This document shows, in pieces, positions 8,535-16,966 of a DNA stretch of 33,799 bases (position 1 is its first letter; each line of letters starts with the position of its first letter). Position numbers and translations under genes: made by a program. Origin of the DNA: an uncultured bacterium (GTDB lineage: Bacteria > Vulcanimicrobiota > CADAWZ01); assembly GCA_902790465.1 (NCBI GenBank), contig CADASF010000046.1, positions 1 through 33,799 of the forward strand. Reading direction: 5' to 3'. The notes below the pieces were generated by a model, which searched no databases, was not told where the DNA came from, and worked only from the letters and a program-made list of their open reading frames with translations.

Positions 8535-8641
8535 ATTTCTTATTGCTGTATTTTTTATTTTTGCAGGATATTTTTTGTAGTAATTGAGAATATTTTTATA
8601 GGATTATTAGATATAGAATTTATTTTTTGGGGGAATATGTT
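8535..8641. promoter_or_regulatory. Divergent promoter region between PAC2 operon and OsmC-like gene
   Basis: This AT-rich stretch must carry both divergent promoters, but no single pair of hexamers is convincing. On the plus strand TTGAGA followed 17 bases later by TTAGAT is a weak candidate for the OsmC-like gene. The GGGGG at 8629-8633 is the ribosome binding site that fixes the ATG at 8642. Confidence 0.4.
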
Positions 8642-9046
8642 ATGTTTTTAAAAAATACGGTTGTTTATGATGGAAATTTTAAGTGTACTGCAATTAACGA
8701 TGCTTCAGGGCAAAAATTGACTACAAATGCAAATAATGGCGAGAAACCTACAGATTTTTCACCAATGGATATTTTATGTTCTGCACTTGGAACTTGCACA
8801 CTTTCTGTTTTGGCATTTGCTTCTGTCAGAGAAAATTTAGCTTTAGATGGAATGAAAGCAGAAGTTAAATGTTCTATTGATGAAAAAACACATAAACCAG
8901 TAGGTTTTGATATAACAGTAACAATGCCTAAAGGTCTTGAAATTACAGATGTACAGAAGAAGAAACTTGAAAAATACGCTAATTCTTGTCCAGTAAAGGC
9001 AAGTTTGAATCCTGAATTAAAGATAAATACAGTTTTTGTATATTAA
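8642..9046 (+). CDS. OsmC/Ohr family peroxide-response protein
   Basis: A 134-residue protein of the OsmC fold. The two conserved peroxidatic and resolving cysteines are visible: C52 in LGTCTL and C116 in NSCPVKASL, so thiol-dependent hydroperoxide reduction is plausible; the family works as a domain-swapped homodimer in the cytoplasm. A further cysteine, C46, sits near the active site. The start is ATG at 8642, placed eight bases after a GGGGG site (8629-8633); an in-frame TTG at 8627 overlaps that site and is rejected. The gene is divergent from the PAC2 operon and followed 67 bases later by the ABC-F gene with no clear terminator between them. Confidence 0.9.
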   Translation: MFLKNTVVYDGNFKCTAINDASGQKLTTNANNGEKPTDFSPMDILCSALGTCTLSVLAFASVRENLALDGMKAEVKCSIDEKTHKPVGFDITVTMPKGLEITDVQKKKLEKYANSCPVKASLNPELKINTVFVY

Positions 9047-9113
9047 TAACTTGAATGAGTGTATTTTTCAAAAATAGGGGAGAAGACAGATAGAATAGGA
9101 GAAAATTTAGGAC

Positions 9114-10748
9114 ATGGTCGAAGAAGCCAATAAAATTATTTTTTCAATGGTTAGAGTCAGCAAATTTTATGACAAAAAGCCTGTTATAAAAGATATATCG
9201 CTTTCTTTTTTTAAGGGGGCAAGAATTGGAGTTATAGGCTTAAATGGAGCTGGTAAAAGTACACTTTTGAAAATTATTGCTGGAGTTGATAAAGAATATA
9301 ACGGTGAAGTCATATTTATGCCAGGAACTACTGTTGGATATTTGCCACAAGAACCAGTTTTAGACCCTGATAAAACAGTTAAAGAGACGATAGAAGAAGG
9401 ACTTAAAGATATTCTTTCTGCTTTAAAAGAATACGATGATATAAATGAAAAATTATGTGATGATTCTGTTTCTGATGAAGAAATGGACAAATTGATGACG
9501 AGACTTGGTGAAGTTCAAGAAAAAATAGAATTTCTCGATGGTTGGAATCTCGATCATACGACAGATATGGCTATGAAAGCCCTTGCTTGTCCACCTCCTG
9601 ATACAAAAATTTCTGTTTTATCTGGGGGAGAGAGAAGAAGAGTTGCACTTTGTCGATTGCTTCTCGAACAACCTGATATTCTTCTATTAGATGAGCCTAC
9701 AAACCATCTTGATGCAGAGTCTGTTTATTGGCTTGAAAGACGACTAAATGAATATTCAGGTACTATTATAGCTGTAACTCATGATAGATATTTTCTTGAC
9801 AATGCTGCAGAATGGATTCTTGAGCTTGATAGAGGCATTGGTTATCCTTGGAAGGGTAATTATTCTTCTTGGCTTGAACAAAAACAGAATAGGTTAAGAA
9901 TTGAGGATAAAGCTGAGGCAGATAGAAAAAAGACATTACAGAGAGAACTTGAATGGATTAGAATGACACCAAAGGCAAAGCATGCCAAATCCAAATCTCG
10001 TATTTCCTCTTATGAAAAGTTGGTTTCAGAAACAGTTGAAAAAAGAGTTGGAAACATGGAAATATATATTCCAAATGGTCCGAGATTAGGTAAAAATGTA
10101 ATTGATTTTGAAAATGTTTCTAAATCTTATGACAATAAAGTTTTGATGAAAGATGTATCATTTTCATTGCCTCCAGGTGGAATTATTGGCATAATAGGTG
10201 TAAATGGAGCAGGTAAAACAACACTATTTAGAATGATTGCAGGAACAGAAAAACCTGATTCAGGAACTATTAAAATAGGTGAAAGTGTAAAACTTGCCTA
10301 TGTCGATCAGCTTAGAGAAGGTCTCGATCCAGAAAAGACAATATGGGAATGTATATCAGATGGCAAAGATACAGTAATGCTCGGAAATATGGAGATGAAT
10401 TCAAGAGCCTACACTGCAAGATTTAACTTTACTGGTCAAGACCAACAGAAAAAAGCAGGAAATCTTTCTGGTGGTGAGAGAAATCGTGTTCATCTTGCAA
10501 AAATTTTAAAATCAGGTGCAAATTTAATTCTTCTCGATGAACCTACAAATGACCTCGATGTAAATACTTTGAGAGCCTTGGAAGATGCTCTTGAAAATTT
10601 TGCAGGTTGTGCCGCTGTTATAAGCCATGATCGTTGGTTCCTTGACAGGGTTGCAACTCACATACTCGCATTTGAGGGAGATGGAAAAGTTTGTTGGTTC
10701 GACGGTGGATTTACAGAATATGAAGAGTATAAAATGAAAAATCAATAA
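9114..10748 (+). CDS. ettA: Energy-dependent translational throttle-type ABC-F ATPase (EttA-like)
   Basis: A 544-residue soluble ABC-F protein with two ATPase domains and no membrane segments. First domain: Walker A GLNGAGKST (42-50), signature LSGGE (169-173), Walker B with DEPTNHLD (193-200). Second domain: GVNGAGKTT, LSGGERNRV and LDEPTNDLD. The N-terminal PGTTVGYLPQEPVLDP segment, the short arm insertion (about 95-145) and the inter-domain linker (about 240-305, basic and helical) fit the EttA subgroup, which binds the ribosomal E site and gates elongation according to ATP/ADP ratio. The start is ATG at 9114; the AGGAG upstream is slightly far (12 bases), and ATG 9147 is a weaker alternative that would remove a conserved first strand. 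It is preceded by the OsmC-like gene. Confidence 0.93.
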   Translation: MVEEANKIIFSMVRVSKFYDKKPVIKDISLSFFKGARIGVIGLNGAGKSTLLKIIAGVDKEYNGEVIFMPGTTVGYLPQEPVLDPDKTVKETIEEGLKDILSALKEYDDINEKLCDDSVSDEEMDKLMTRLGEVQEKIEFLDGWNLDHTTDMAMKALACPPPDTKISVLSGGERRRVALCRLLLEQPDILLLDEPTNHLDAESVYWLERRLNEYSGTIIAVTHDRYFLDNAAEWILELDRGIGYPWKGNYSSWLEQKQNRLRIEDKAEADRKKTLQRELEWIRMTPKAKHAKSKSRISSYEKLVSETVEKRVGNMEIYIPNGPRLGKNVIDFENVSKSYDNKVLMKDVSFSLPPGGIIGIIGVNGAGKTTLFRMIAGTEKPDSGTIKIGESVKLAYVDQLREGLDPEKTIWECISDGKDTVMLGNMEMNSRAYTARFNFTGQDQQKKAGNLSGGERNRVHLAKILKSGANLILLDEPTNDLDVNTLRALEDALENFAGCAAVISHDRWFLDRVATHILAFEGDGKVCWFDGGFTEYEEYKMKNQ

Positions 10749-10799
10749 TTAAAAAAAATCTTTTATAAATCTTTTTTTGATTTTTAGGAAGGATAAAGA

Positions 10800-10833
10800 A
10801 AGATAACAAAAGAATTGATTAATTTGTTATCTT
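10800..10833. promoter_or_regulatory. Inverted repeat upstream of the giant TPR gene, possible operator
   Basis: A perfect 11-bp inverted repeat, AAGATAACAAA (10800-10810) and TTTGTTATCTT (10823-10833), with a 12-base spacer lies about 90 bases upstream of the giant TPR gene. It is AT-rich and not followed by a T-run, so it is a poor terminator. TTGATT (10815-10820) and TATAGA 18 bases later could form a promoter overlapping the repeat, which would make it an operator, but this is weak evidence. Confidence 0.4.
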
Positions 10834-10923
10834 AGGTCTATAGATTTCGAGTTATATATCTGTAAGAAATTTAAGTAAAAATTCACTTCAGATAATGTTT
10901 GGTATAAGGTGGTGCGGAAGAAT

Positions 10924-13900
10924 ATGGCTGGTGGAAATACAATGGCTCTCCAAAATGAAGCCAATGCTCTTATGAGCCAGGCTCAGTGGGATAAAGCTCT
11001 TGAATTATATGAAAAAATTCTTGCTCAAGATCCTGAAAATGGAGATGCCTGTGTAAATGCTTCTAAAATTTATGCTATACGAGGAAGAATTCCAGAAACA
11101 GTTGAGAAATATCTCTTGCTTATGAAGATAAATCGTAAGTTTGGAGAATATAAATCGGCTCTTGAAAATGCCAAATGGGTTCTTAGACTTCAACCTGAGA
11201 ATATTGATGTTAGAATGCTCAGTATTCAGATTTATAAGCAACAAAAAGATATAAAAGCACTTGTTGCAGAACAAATAAGGCTTGCTCGCATTTTCGTTGA
11301 TTCTGGTAAAGGTGAAGAGGCTATAAAGCTATTAAAAGATGCACAAGAATATGCACCATCTGATTTGAATATAACTCTTCAGCTCGCAGATATATCTATG
11401 AGCCATGGACAGATGTCTGAAGCAGTAAATTACTATAAAATAGCAGCAAATTCATTCTTACAAAGAAAAGAATTTGCCGAGGCTTTGGATGCTTTTCGTC
11501 GTATAAAAGTTATGGCTTCTAATGATGCTAAACTTTTGATGACTCTTGGAAATCTTTATTACATATTGGGAAGATATGCCGAAGCTCAAACTGAGTATAG
11601 AAATATCTTTTCGCATGATATGAATAATAAAAGTGCTTTTATGGCATTTGGTTTTGCAAGCCAAAAGAGAAAATCCCCTAAAGATGCTCTTCTTGGATTT
11701 AACAAAGTTGTTCAGATTGATCCTACAGATCCACTTGCTCTTGAAAAGATTGGTGAGATCAATGAAGAGATGAACAACAATAATGAAGCTATTAAGAACT
11801 ATGTAAATTCTGCCACTAATTATCAGCAAATTGGTGAGCGTGATAGTGCTGTAAAATTATATCAAAGGGTTTTAAAATTAGACCCCACAAATCCTACTGC
11901 AAACCGTGAGCTTACAAGTATGGGAGCTCCATTTGAATCAGATACTTGCAATGAACCTGCTGAATTTAATCCACAGATAGATGAAATTACAGATTATAGT
12001 TTTGTTCTTCCTAATAATAAAGAAGAATCTGATGTGGATAGCACTTCTTCTTCTGATTCTCACGAACATATATATTCAAGAGACAGAGGAACAAGTTCTT
12101 CAAGAGATTCTTCTGACAAAGAAGATAGAAGTCATATGCTTGTAAGAAAAGATTCAGGCGGTGGCGGAAAATTAATGGCAAAAGGCTTTGGCAAAAAAGG
12201 CGGAATGGGACGTCCAATGTTAGGCGGTGGCGGTGAAGAAGAAGATGACGGAGGAATGTTCAAGTCTAAGTTTGGTAAAAAAGGCGGTCTAAAAGGTAAA
12301 GCCGCTAAACCAGTTCTTAAATCTAAAGCCCAAAGAGAAGAAGAAGCAAGACTTCAAAGAGAAGCAGAACTTGCTGAACAGAGAGAAAGAGAAGCACAAG
12401 AAGCAAAAGCAAAAGTTAACTTATCTAAGTCTTCTGATGCCGATTCTGAATTTATGCTTCAGCCTCCAGATTCTTCTGCACAATTACAAGATTCAAAAGA
12501 TATTACAACAGATATAGATCCAAATCTTCAACCACCTTCATTCGGTGGAGAAATGCCAAATGATTCATCTTTATTTGGTGGAGATTTTGGTGCTTCTGAA
12601 CTTCAACCACCTTCATTTGATGATATACCAAATGCCGATGCCCCATTATTCGGTGGAGATTTTGGTGCTGGTGAGCTCCAGCCACCTTCATTTGGTGATA
12701 TGCCAAATAATGATGCTCCATTATTTGGTGGAGATTTTGGTGCTGGTGAGCTTCAGCCTCCAAATTTTGGTGAAGCTCCAATAGGTAATGATTCACCATT
12801 TGGAGATTTTGGAGGAGATGTACAACCACCAGCTTTTGGCGAAGCTCCAGCAGGTAATGATTCTCCATTTGCTAATTTTGGAAGCGAAATGCAAAATCCA
12901 TCTAATCAAAGTCCTTTTTCAGGAGCATTTGGTGGAGAAGTGAAGCCTCCTGCATTTGAAGAAAATGTAGGCAATGATTCTCCATTTGGTGCTTTTGGCG
13001 ATGAGCAAACACCTCCTTTTGGTGAGCCAGTTGGTGATATGAATTCTCCATTTGGTGCTTTTGGCAATGAACAGGCACCTCCTTTTGGCGAAGCACCAGC
13101 AGGTAATGATTCTCCATTTGCTAATTTTGGTGATGTTCAAGCTCCTGCTTTTGGTGAAGCACCAGCAGGCAATGATTCTCCATTTGGTAGTTTTGGTGAT
13201 GTTCAAGCTCCTGCCTTTGGCGAAGCACCAGCAGGCAATGATTCTCCATTTGGTGGTTTTGGCGATGCTCAAGCTCCTGCCTTTGGCGAAGCACCAGCAG
13301 GCAATGATTCTCCATTTGGTGGTTTTGGCGATGCTCAAACTCCTGCCTTTGGCGAAGTTCCAGCAGGCAATGATTCTCCATTTGGTGGTTTTGGCGATGT
13401 TCAAACTCCTGCCTTTGGCGAAGCTCCAGCAGGCAATGATTCTCCATTTGGTGGTTTTGGCGATGCTCAAACTCCTGCCTTTGGTGAAGCACCAGCAGGC
13501 AATGATTCTCCATTTGGTGGTTTTGGCGATGCTCAAACTCCAGCTTTTGGCGAAGCTCCAGTAGGCAATGATTCTCCATTTGGTGGTTTTGGCGATGTCC
13601 AAACTCCTGCTTTTGGCGAAGCTCCAGCAGGCAATGATTCTCCATTTGGTGGTTTTGGCGATGTCCAAACCCCAGCTTTTGGTGAAGCACCAGCAGGCAA
13701 TGATTCTCCATTTGGTGGTTTTGGCGATGTTCAAACTCCTGCTTTTGGTGAAGCACCAGTTGAAAATACAAAAGTAGCTACTGAAACAGCAGGAGCAGAT
13801 TTTAATGCTGTGCCAGATTTTGGCGATGTTCCTGCATTTGGCGATTTACCAGCATTTGGCGATTTACCAGCATTTGATAGCTCTATGGAAAATACGGGAG

Positions 13901-16893
13901 AAATGCCTTTAGGCTCTGCTGATAATCTTATTGAAAATTCTCAGACAGTAACTCCAGAAGCTCATACTGCAGTATTTGAGTCTTCTAATTCTCCATTTGG
14001 TAATGATGATTCTTTATTTGCTCCTTCAGCCGATCCATTTGCTTCATCTTCTGATCCTTTTGGATCAACATCTGATCCATTTGGTTCATCAAATGAACAG
14101 ACTTCATCTGATTCATTATTTGGAAATAGTAATGATGTTGCTTCTTCCATTTTTGGTGATACAAGTTCAACTTCTGCTTTTAGTGTTTCTTTAAAGAAAG
14201 AAGAGCCTAAACAAGAGAATCTGGAAGAAATTGTAACAGAACCTGTTGATATCCCCATGCCTCTTGATATGGGGATGGGAGCAACATTTGGACCAGTCGA
14301 AGAAAATGTTGAGGCTCCTTCAGCAGATGAGTTGAGTAGTCCATTTGCTCAGGCTCCTTCAGCAGATGAGTTGGGTAGCCCATTTGCACAGGCTCCTTCA
14401 GCAGATGAGTTGGGGAGCCCATTTGCACAGGCTCCTTCAGCAGATGAGTTGGGGAGCCCATTTGCACAGGCTCCTTCAGCAGATGAGTTGGGTAGCCCAT
14501 TTGCACAGGCTCCTTCAGCAGATGAGTTGGGTAGCCCATTTGCACAGGCTCCTTCAGCAGATGAATTGGGTAGCCCATTTGCACAGGCTCCTTCAGCAGA
14601 TGAGTTGAGTAGTCCATTTGCACAGGCTCCTTCAGCAGATGAGTTGGGTAGTCCATTTGCACAGGCTCCTTCAGCAGATGAATTGAGTAGTCCATTTGCA
14701 CAGGCTCCTTCACCAGATGAAACAGCTTCGGTCTTTGAAGTTCCTGAAGTATCAACTGCTACACCAGATGATATAACTGCATTTACTCCAAATGTATCAC
14801 CAGATGCACCTACAATGCAATTTCCACCACGTGATTCTTCAGATATACCAACAGGTAGTCTTTTAGTTTTACCAAATCAAGTTAATATTGTTAATGAAGA
14901 TTCTGCAATGAGCAATATGTTTGCAGGTCTTCCTTTTGAAAAAGATGATTTAAAATTGGAATCTAAAGATAGCAAGAAAGAAGAAAAGAAAATTTCAGCT
15001 ATTGAATTGGTTAAACTTACAGAGAAGGATTTGATAGGAACTTCTGCTCCAACAGGTGATTTAAGTGAAAAAATTTCTCCTGCTAAGTTGTATCAAGAAC
15101 GTTGTGATTCTATAAAAGAAAAAATTGAAGCTAAGGATATATCTGGTGCTATAGATATATATAATCAGCTTTTGGAAGAGAATCCTTCAAATGTTGAGTT
15201 GAGGGCTGATCTTGCTGATTTATATTATACAAATGGTATCTATACTGATGCTCTTGAACAATATTCAATACTTGTTGATAAAGATCCTTCAAGGACAGAT
15301 TATCTCCAAAAACTCATTTTCTTGGGAATATGGGGACAAAATATTGATCTTGCACAGAAAAATCTTTTAAATATAGCTAGACTATATAAGAAAAATGGAG
15401 ATATTCCAACTGCAATAGATTATTATCAATCTGTTTTGGCTGTGGATTCTGAAAATGTTGAAGCAAGAGATGAAATTGTTGACATCTATTTAGATCAAAA
15501 AATGGAAAAGCCTGCACTTCATCATTTGAATATATTGGGAAATATTTCACTTGATAATACTGAACCAAACAGGGCTATTGAGATTTTAAATAAAATACAA
15601 AAATACACAGGACGACAGGATGTTTGCTTAAAACTTGCCCAAGCTTATGATAAAGCAGGAATGTCTGAAGAGGCTTTATCTTCATATAGGTTATTGCTTA
15701 CAAAGTATAGAGAGAGTTCAGATACTCAAAACATTGCTGTATGTCTTGAAAAAATAAAAACACTCACTCCAGATGATGTTTCTGTTTATGATGAATTAGC
15801 TGAAATATATAAGCAACTTGAAGAGAAAGATAAGTTGATCGAAAACAGGCTTGAATTGGGAAGATATTATCTATCTAAATCAATTCAAGATAAGGCTATT
15901 CCTGTCTTTGAGGAAATTGTATCACTTGATCCTTCAAATCAAGGTGCAAGAAAAGTTTTGATTGATATATTTCTTGAAAATAAGGTTTTTGATAAGGCTT
16001 TTGAACATATATCTATTTTATCTGAAATTTACTGTTCTGAAGATAGATTTGATGAAGCTATTGAATTATATGAGAGTTTGATTACTGAAGAACCTAAACA
16101 TCTACCTGCAAGGGATAAATTGCTTTCTGTCTATCTCAAGATAGGTAAGAATGATGAAGCACTAAAAGAATTGATGTTCATGGCAGATGAATATTCTTCA
16201 GTAAATAAATGGAATGAAGCCGTAGAAGTATATAGACGAATTTTGGATTTGACTCCAAATGATGTAAAATCGAGATATGCACTTGGCTGTATATTGAAAG
16301 ATAAACTTGCATCTCAAAATGAGGCTTTGGAAGAATTTAAGAAGGTCTTTGAAATAGAGCCTACATTCGAAGATAATGCAAAATCTTATATAGATTTGTT
16401 GTTTGCTTTAAAGGATCCAACAGGTGCAATGCAAGTTATAAATAAACTCATAGAAGAAGATCCTTCTTGGTCAGAGTATAAGAATTCTATTGTTGAAGAA
16501 TTCAAACAAAAGGCTGATGCAGATAAATCGGATATGATAAACATATTCAACTTAGGAATCATATATAAAGAATTGAAACAGTATGATGATGCTATTAAGC
16601 AATTCCAAATAACTAAAAAGCAGTATGAATTCTTCATTGATTCAGCAATTCAACTTGCACTGTGCTTTAATGTAAAGCCAGCAATGAAATCTTTGGCTAT
16701 GAGAACTCTTGCCAAAGATTTAAAAGATGCTCGATTTAAAGACAGTGAAAAAATAGAAATGAAATATGTTCTTGCAGGCTTTTATGAAGCTGCAGGCAAA
16801 ACTAAGGAAGCCCTGAATCTCTACATTGAGGTTGAGACCGAACAGAAGGGATATAAGGATGCTTCTGAAAAAATTAGGTTGCTAAACAACTAA
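10924..16893 (+). CDS. Giant TPR protein with central FG-rich tandem-repeat domain
   Basis: About 1,989 residues. The N-terminal ~335 residues are TPR helices (for example AQWDKALELYEKIL, YKIAANSFLQRKEF). Next comes a Ser/Asp/Gly/Lys-rich stretch (about 370-520) with GKK and GFG clusters. Then a disordered Pro/Gly/Phe/Asp-rich region (about 530-1300) holds three successive repeat families: about three 25-residue LQPPSFGD units, ten regular 22-residue units containing GNDSPFGGFGD (722-941) and ten 13-residue APSADELGSPFAQ units (1131-1260). I count more than fifty Phe-Gly dipeptides. The C-terminal ~600 residues (from about 1390) are again TPRs. There is no signal peptide or membrane span, so the protein is cytoplasmic. 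ATG 10924 follows AAGGTGGT (10906-10913) at a slightly long spacing; GTG 10909 and ATG 10942 (GGTGGA six bases upstream) are alternatives. It heads the cluster that ends at 23408. Function is unknown; a scaffold or condensate-forming role is inference. Confidence 0.92.
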   Translation: MAGGNTMALQNEANALMSQAQWDKALELYEKILAQDPENGDACVNASKIYAIRGRIPETVEKYLLLMKINRKFGEYKSALENAKWVLRLQPENIDVRMLSIQIYKQQKDIKALVAEQIRLARIFVDSGKGEEAIKLLKDAQEYAPSDLNITLQLADISMSHGQMSEAVNYYKIAANSFLQRKEFAEALDAFRRIKVMASNDAKLLMTLGNLYYILGRYAEAQTEYRNIFSHDMNNKSAFMAFGFASQKRKSPKDALLGFNKVVQIDPTDPLALEKIGEINEEMNNNNEAIKNYVNSATNYQQIGERDSAVKLYQRVLKLDPTNPTANRELTSMGAPFESDTCNEPAEFNPQIDEITDYSFVLPNNKEESDVDSTSSSDSHEHIYSRDRGTSSSRDSSDKEDRSHMLVRKDSGGGGKLMAKGFGKKGGMGRPMLGGGGEEEDDGGMFKSKFGKKGGLKGKAAKPVLKSKAQREEEARLQREAELAEQREREAQEAKAKVNLSKSSDADSEFMLQPPDSSAQLQDSKDITTDIDPNLQPPSFGGEMPNDSSLFGGDFGASELQPPSFDDIPNADAPLFGGDFGAGELQPPSFGDMPNNDAPLFGGDFGAGELQPPNFGEAPIGNDSPFGDFGGDVQPPAFGEAPAGNDSPFANFGSEMQNPSNQSPFSGAFGGEVKPPAFEENVGNDSPFGAFGDEQTPPFGEPVGDMNSPFGAFGNEQAPPFGEAPAGNDSPFANFGDVQAPAFGEAPAGNDSPFGSFGDVQAPAFGEAPAGNDSPFGGFGDAQAPAFGEAPAGNDSPFGGFGDAQTPAFGEVPAGNDSPFGGFGDVQTPAFGEAPAGNDSPFGGFGDAQTPAFGEAPAGNDSPFGGFGDAQTPAFGEAPVGNDSPFGGFGDVQTPAFGEAPAGNDSPFGGFGDVQTPAFGEAPAGNDSPFGGFGDVQTPAFGEAPVENTKVATETAGADFNAVPDFGDVPAFGDLPAFGDLPAFDSSMENTGEMPLGSADNLIENSQTVTPEAHTAVFESSNSPFGNDDSLFAPSADPFASSSDPFGSTSDPFGSSNEQTSSDSLFGNSNDVASSIFGDTSSTSAFSVSLKKEEPKQENLEEIVTEPVDIPMPLDMGMGATFGPVEENVEAPSADELSSPFAQAPSADELGSPFAQAPSADELGSPFAQAPSADELGSPFAQAPSADELGSPFAQAPSADELGSPFAQAPSADELGSPFAQAPSADELSSPFAQAPSADELGSPFAQAPSADELSSPFAQAPSPDETASVFEVPEVSTATPDDITAFTPNVSPDAPTMQFPPRDSSDIPTGSLLVLPNQVNIVNEDSAMSNMFAGLPFEKDDLKLESKDSKKEEKKISAIELVKLTEKDLIGTSAPTGDLSEKISPAKLYQERCDSIKEKIEAKDISGAIDIYNQLLEENPSNVELRADLADLYYTNGIYTDALEQYSILVDKDPSRTDYLQKLIFLGIWGQNIDLAQKNLLNIARLYKKNGDIPTAIDYYQSVLAVDSENVEARDEIVDIYLDQKMEKPALHHLNILGNISLDNTEPNRAIEILNKIQKYTGRQDVCLKLAQAYDKAGMSEEALSSYRLLLTKYRESSDTQNIAVCLEKIKTLTPDDVSVYDELAEIYKQLEEKDKLIENRLELGRYYLSKSIQDKAIPVFEEIVSLDPSNQGARKVLIDIFLENKVFDKAFEHISILSEIYCSEDRFDEAIELYESLITEEPKHLPARDKLLSVYLKIGKNDEALKELMFMADEYSSVNKWNEAVEVYRRILDLTPNDVKSRYALGCILKDKLASQNEALEEFKKVFEIEPTFEDNAKSYIDLLFALKDPTGAMQVINKLIEEDPSWSEYKNSIVEEFKQKADADKSDMINIFNLGIIYKELKQYDDAIKQFQITKKQYEFFIDSAIQLALCFNVKPAMKSLAMRTLAKDLKDARFKDSEKIEMKYVLAGFYEAAGKTKEALNLYIEVETEQKGYKDASEKIRLLNN
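12526..12780 (+). repeat. 75-bp tandem repeats in giant TPR gene (LQPPSFGD family)
   Basis: About three diverged units encoding the motif LQPPSFGDMPNNDAPLFGGD followed by FGAGE, 25-26 residues each, precede and grade into the 66-bp array. They share the PF/FG pattern with the later arrays, suggesting they all arose from a common short motif. Confidence 0.75.
13087..13746 (+). repeat. Ten 66-bp tandem repeats in giant TPR gene (GNDSPFGGFGD family)
   Basis: Ten in-frame units of exactly 66 bp encode GEAPAGNDSPFGGFGD followed by (V/A)Q(A/T)PAF. Units differ mainly at third codon positions and at V/A and T/A choices. The lengths are all multiples of three, so copy number can vary without breaking the frame. 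The array also creates long antisense open frames that are not genes. Confidence 0.95.
14314..14703 (+). repeat. Ten 39-bp tandem repeats in giant TPR gene (APSADELGSPFAQ family)
   Basis: Ten full in-frame 39-bp units plus a degenerate eleventh (14704-14742). Variation is limited almost entirely to Gly/Ser at one position and a few silent changes, pointing to recent expansion or ongoing homogenisation. The SPF core is shared with the 66-bp family. Confidence 0.95.
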
Positions 16894-16948
16894 TTGATAT
16901 GTTTTTAATGATTTGATAATATAATTAACGCAGTCTGTGATTTTTCGG

Positions 16949-16963
16949 AAGCCTCGGAGGTTT
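16949..16963 (+). promoter_or_regulatory. Small hairpin overlapping the ribosome binding site of the second TPR gene
   Basis: AAGCCT (16949-16954) can pair with AGGTTT (16958-16963) around a CGG loop, tying up part of the GGAGG site (16956-16960) six bases before the ATG at 16967. The stem is short and includes one G-U pair, so any effect on translation is speculative. The GGAGG itself fixes the start of the downstream gene. Confidence 0.3.
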
Positions 16964-16966
16964 TTT

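Noticed and set aside
10749-10790. Intrinsic terminator directly after the ABC-F gene
   Set aside because: Only a weak all-AT pairing (AAAAATC with GATTTTT) is available, with no GC core.
12503-13771. Long antisense and other-frame open frames across the 66-bp and 75-bp repeats
   Set aside because: They exist only because a repeat whose length is a multiple of three lacks stops in several frames. They have no ribosome binding sites and no sense outside the repeat.
13087-14703. CRISPR-like regularly spaced repeats
   Set aside because: Units are contiguous with no unique spacers, lie in frame inside a coding sequence and have no cas genes nearby.
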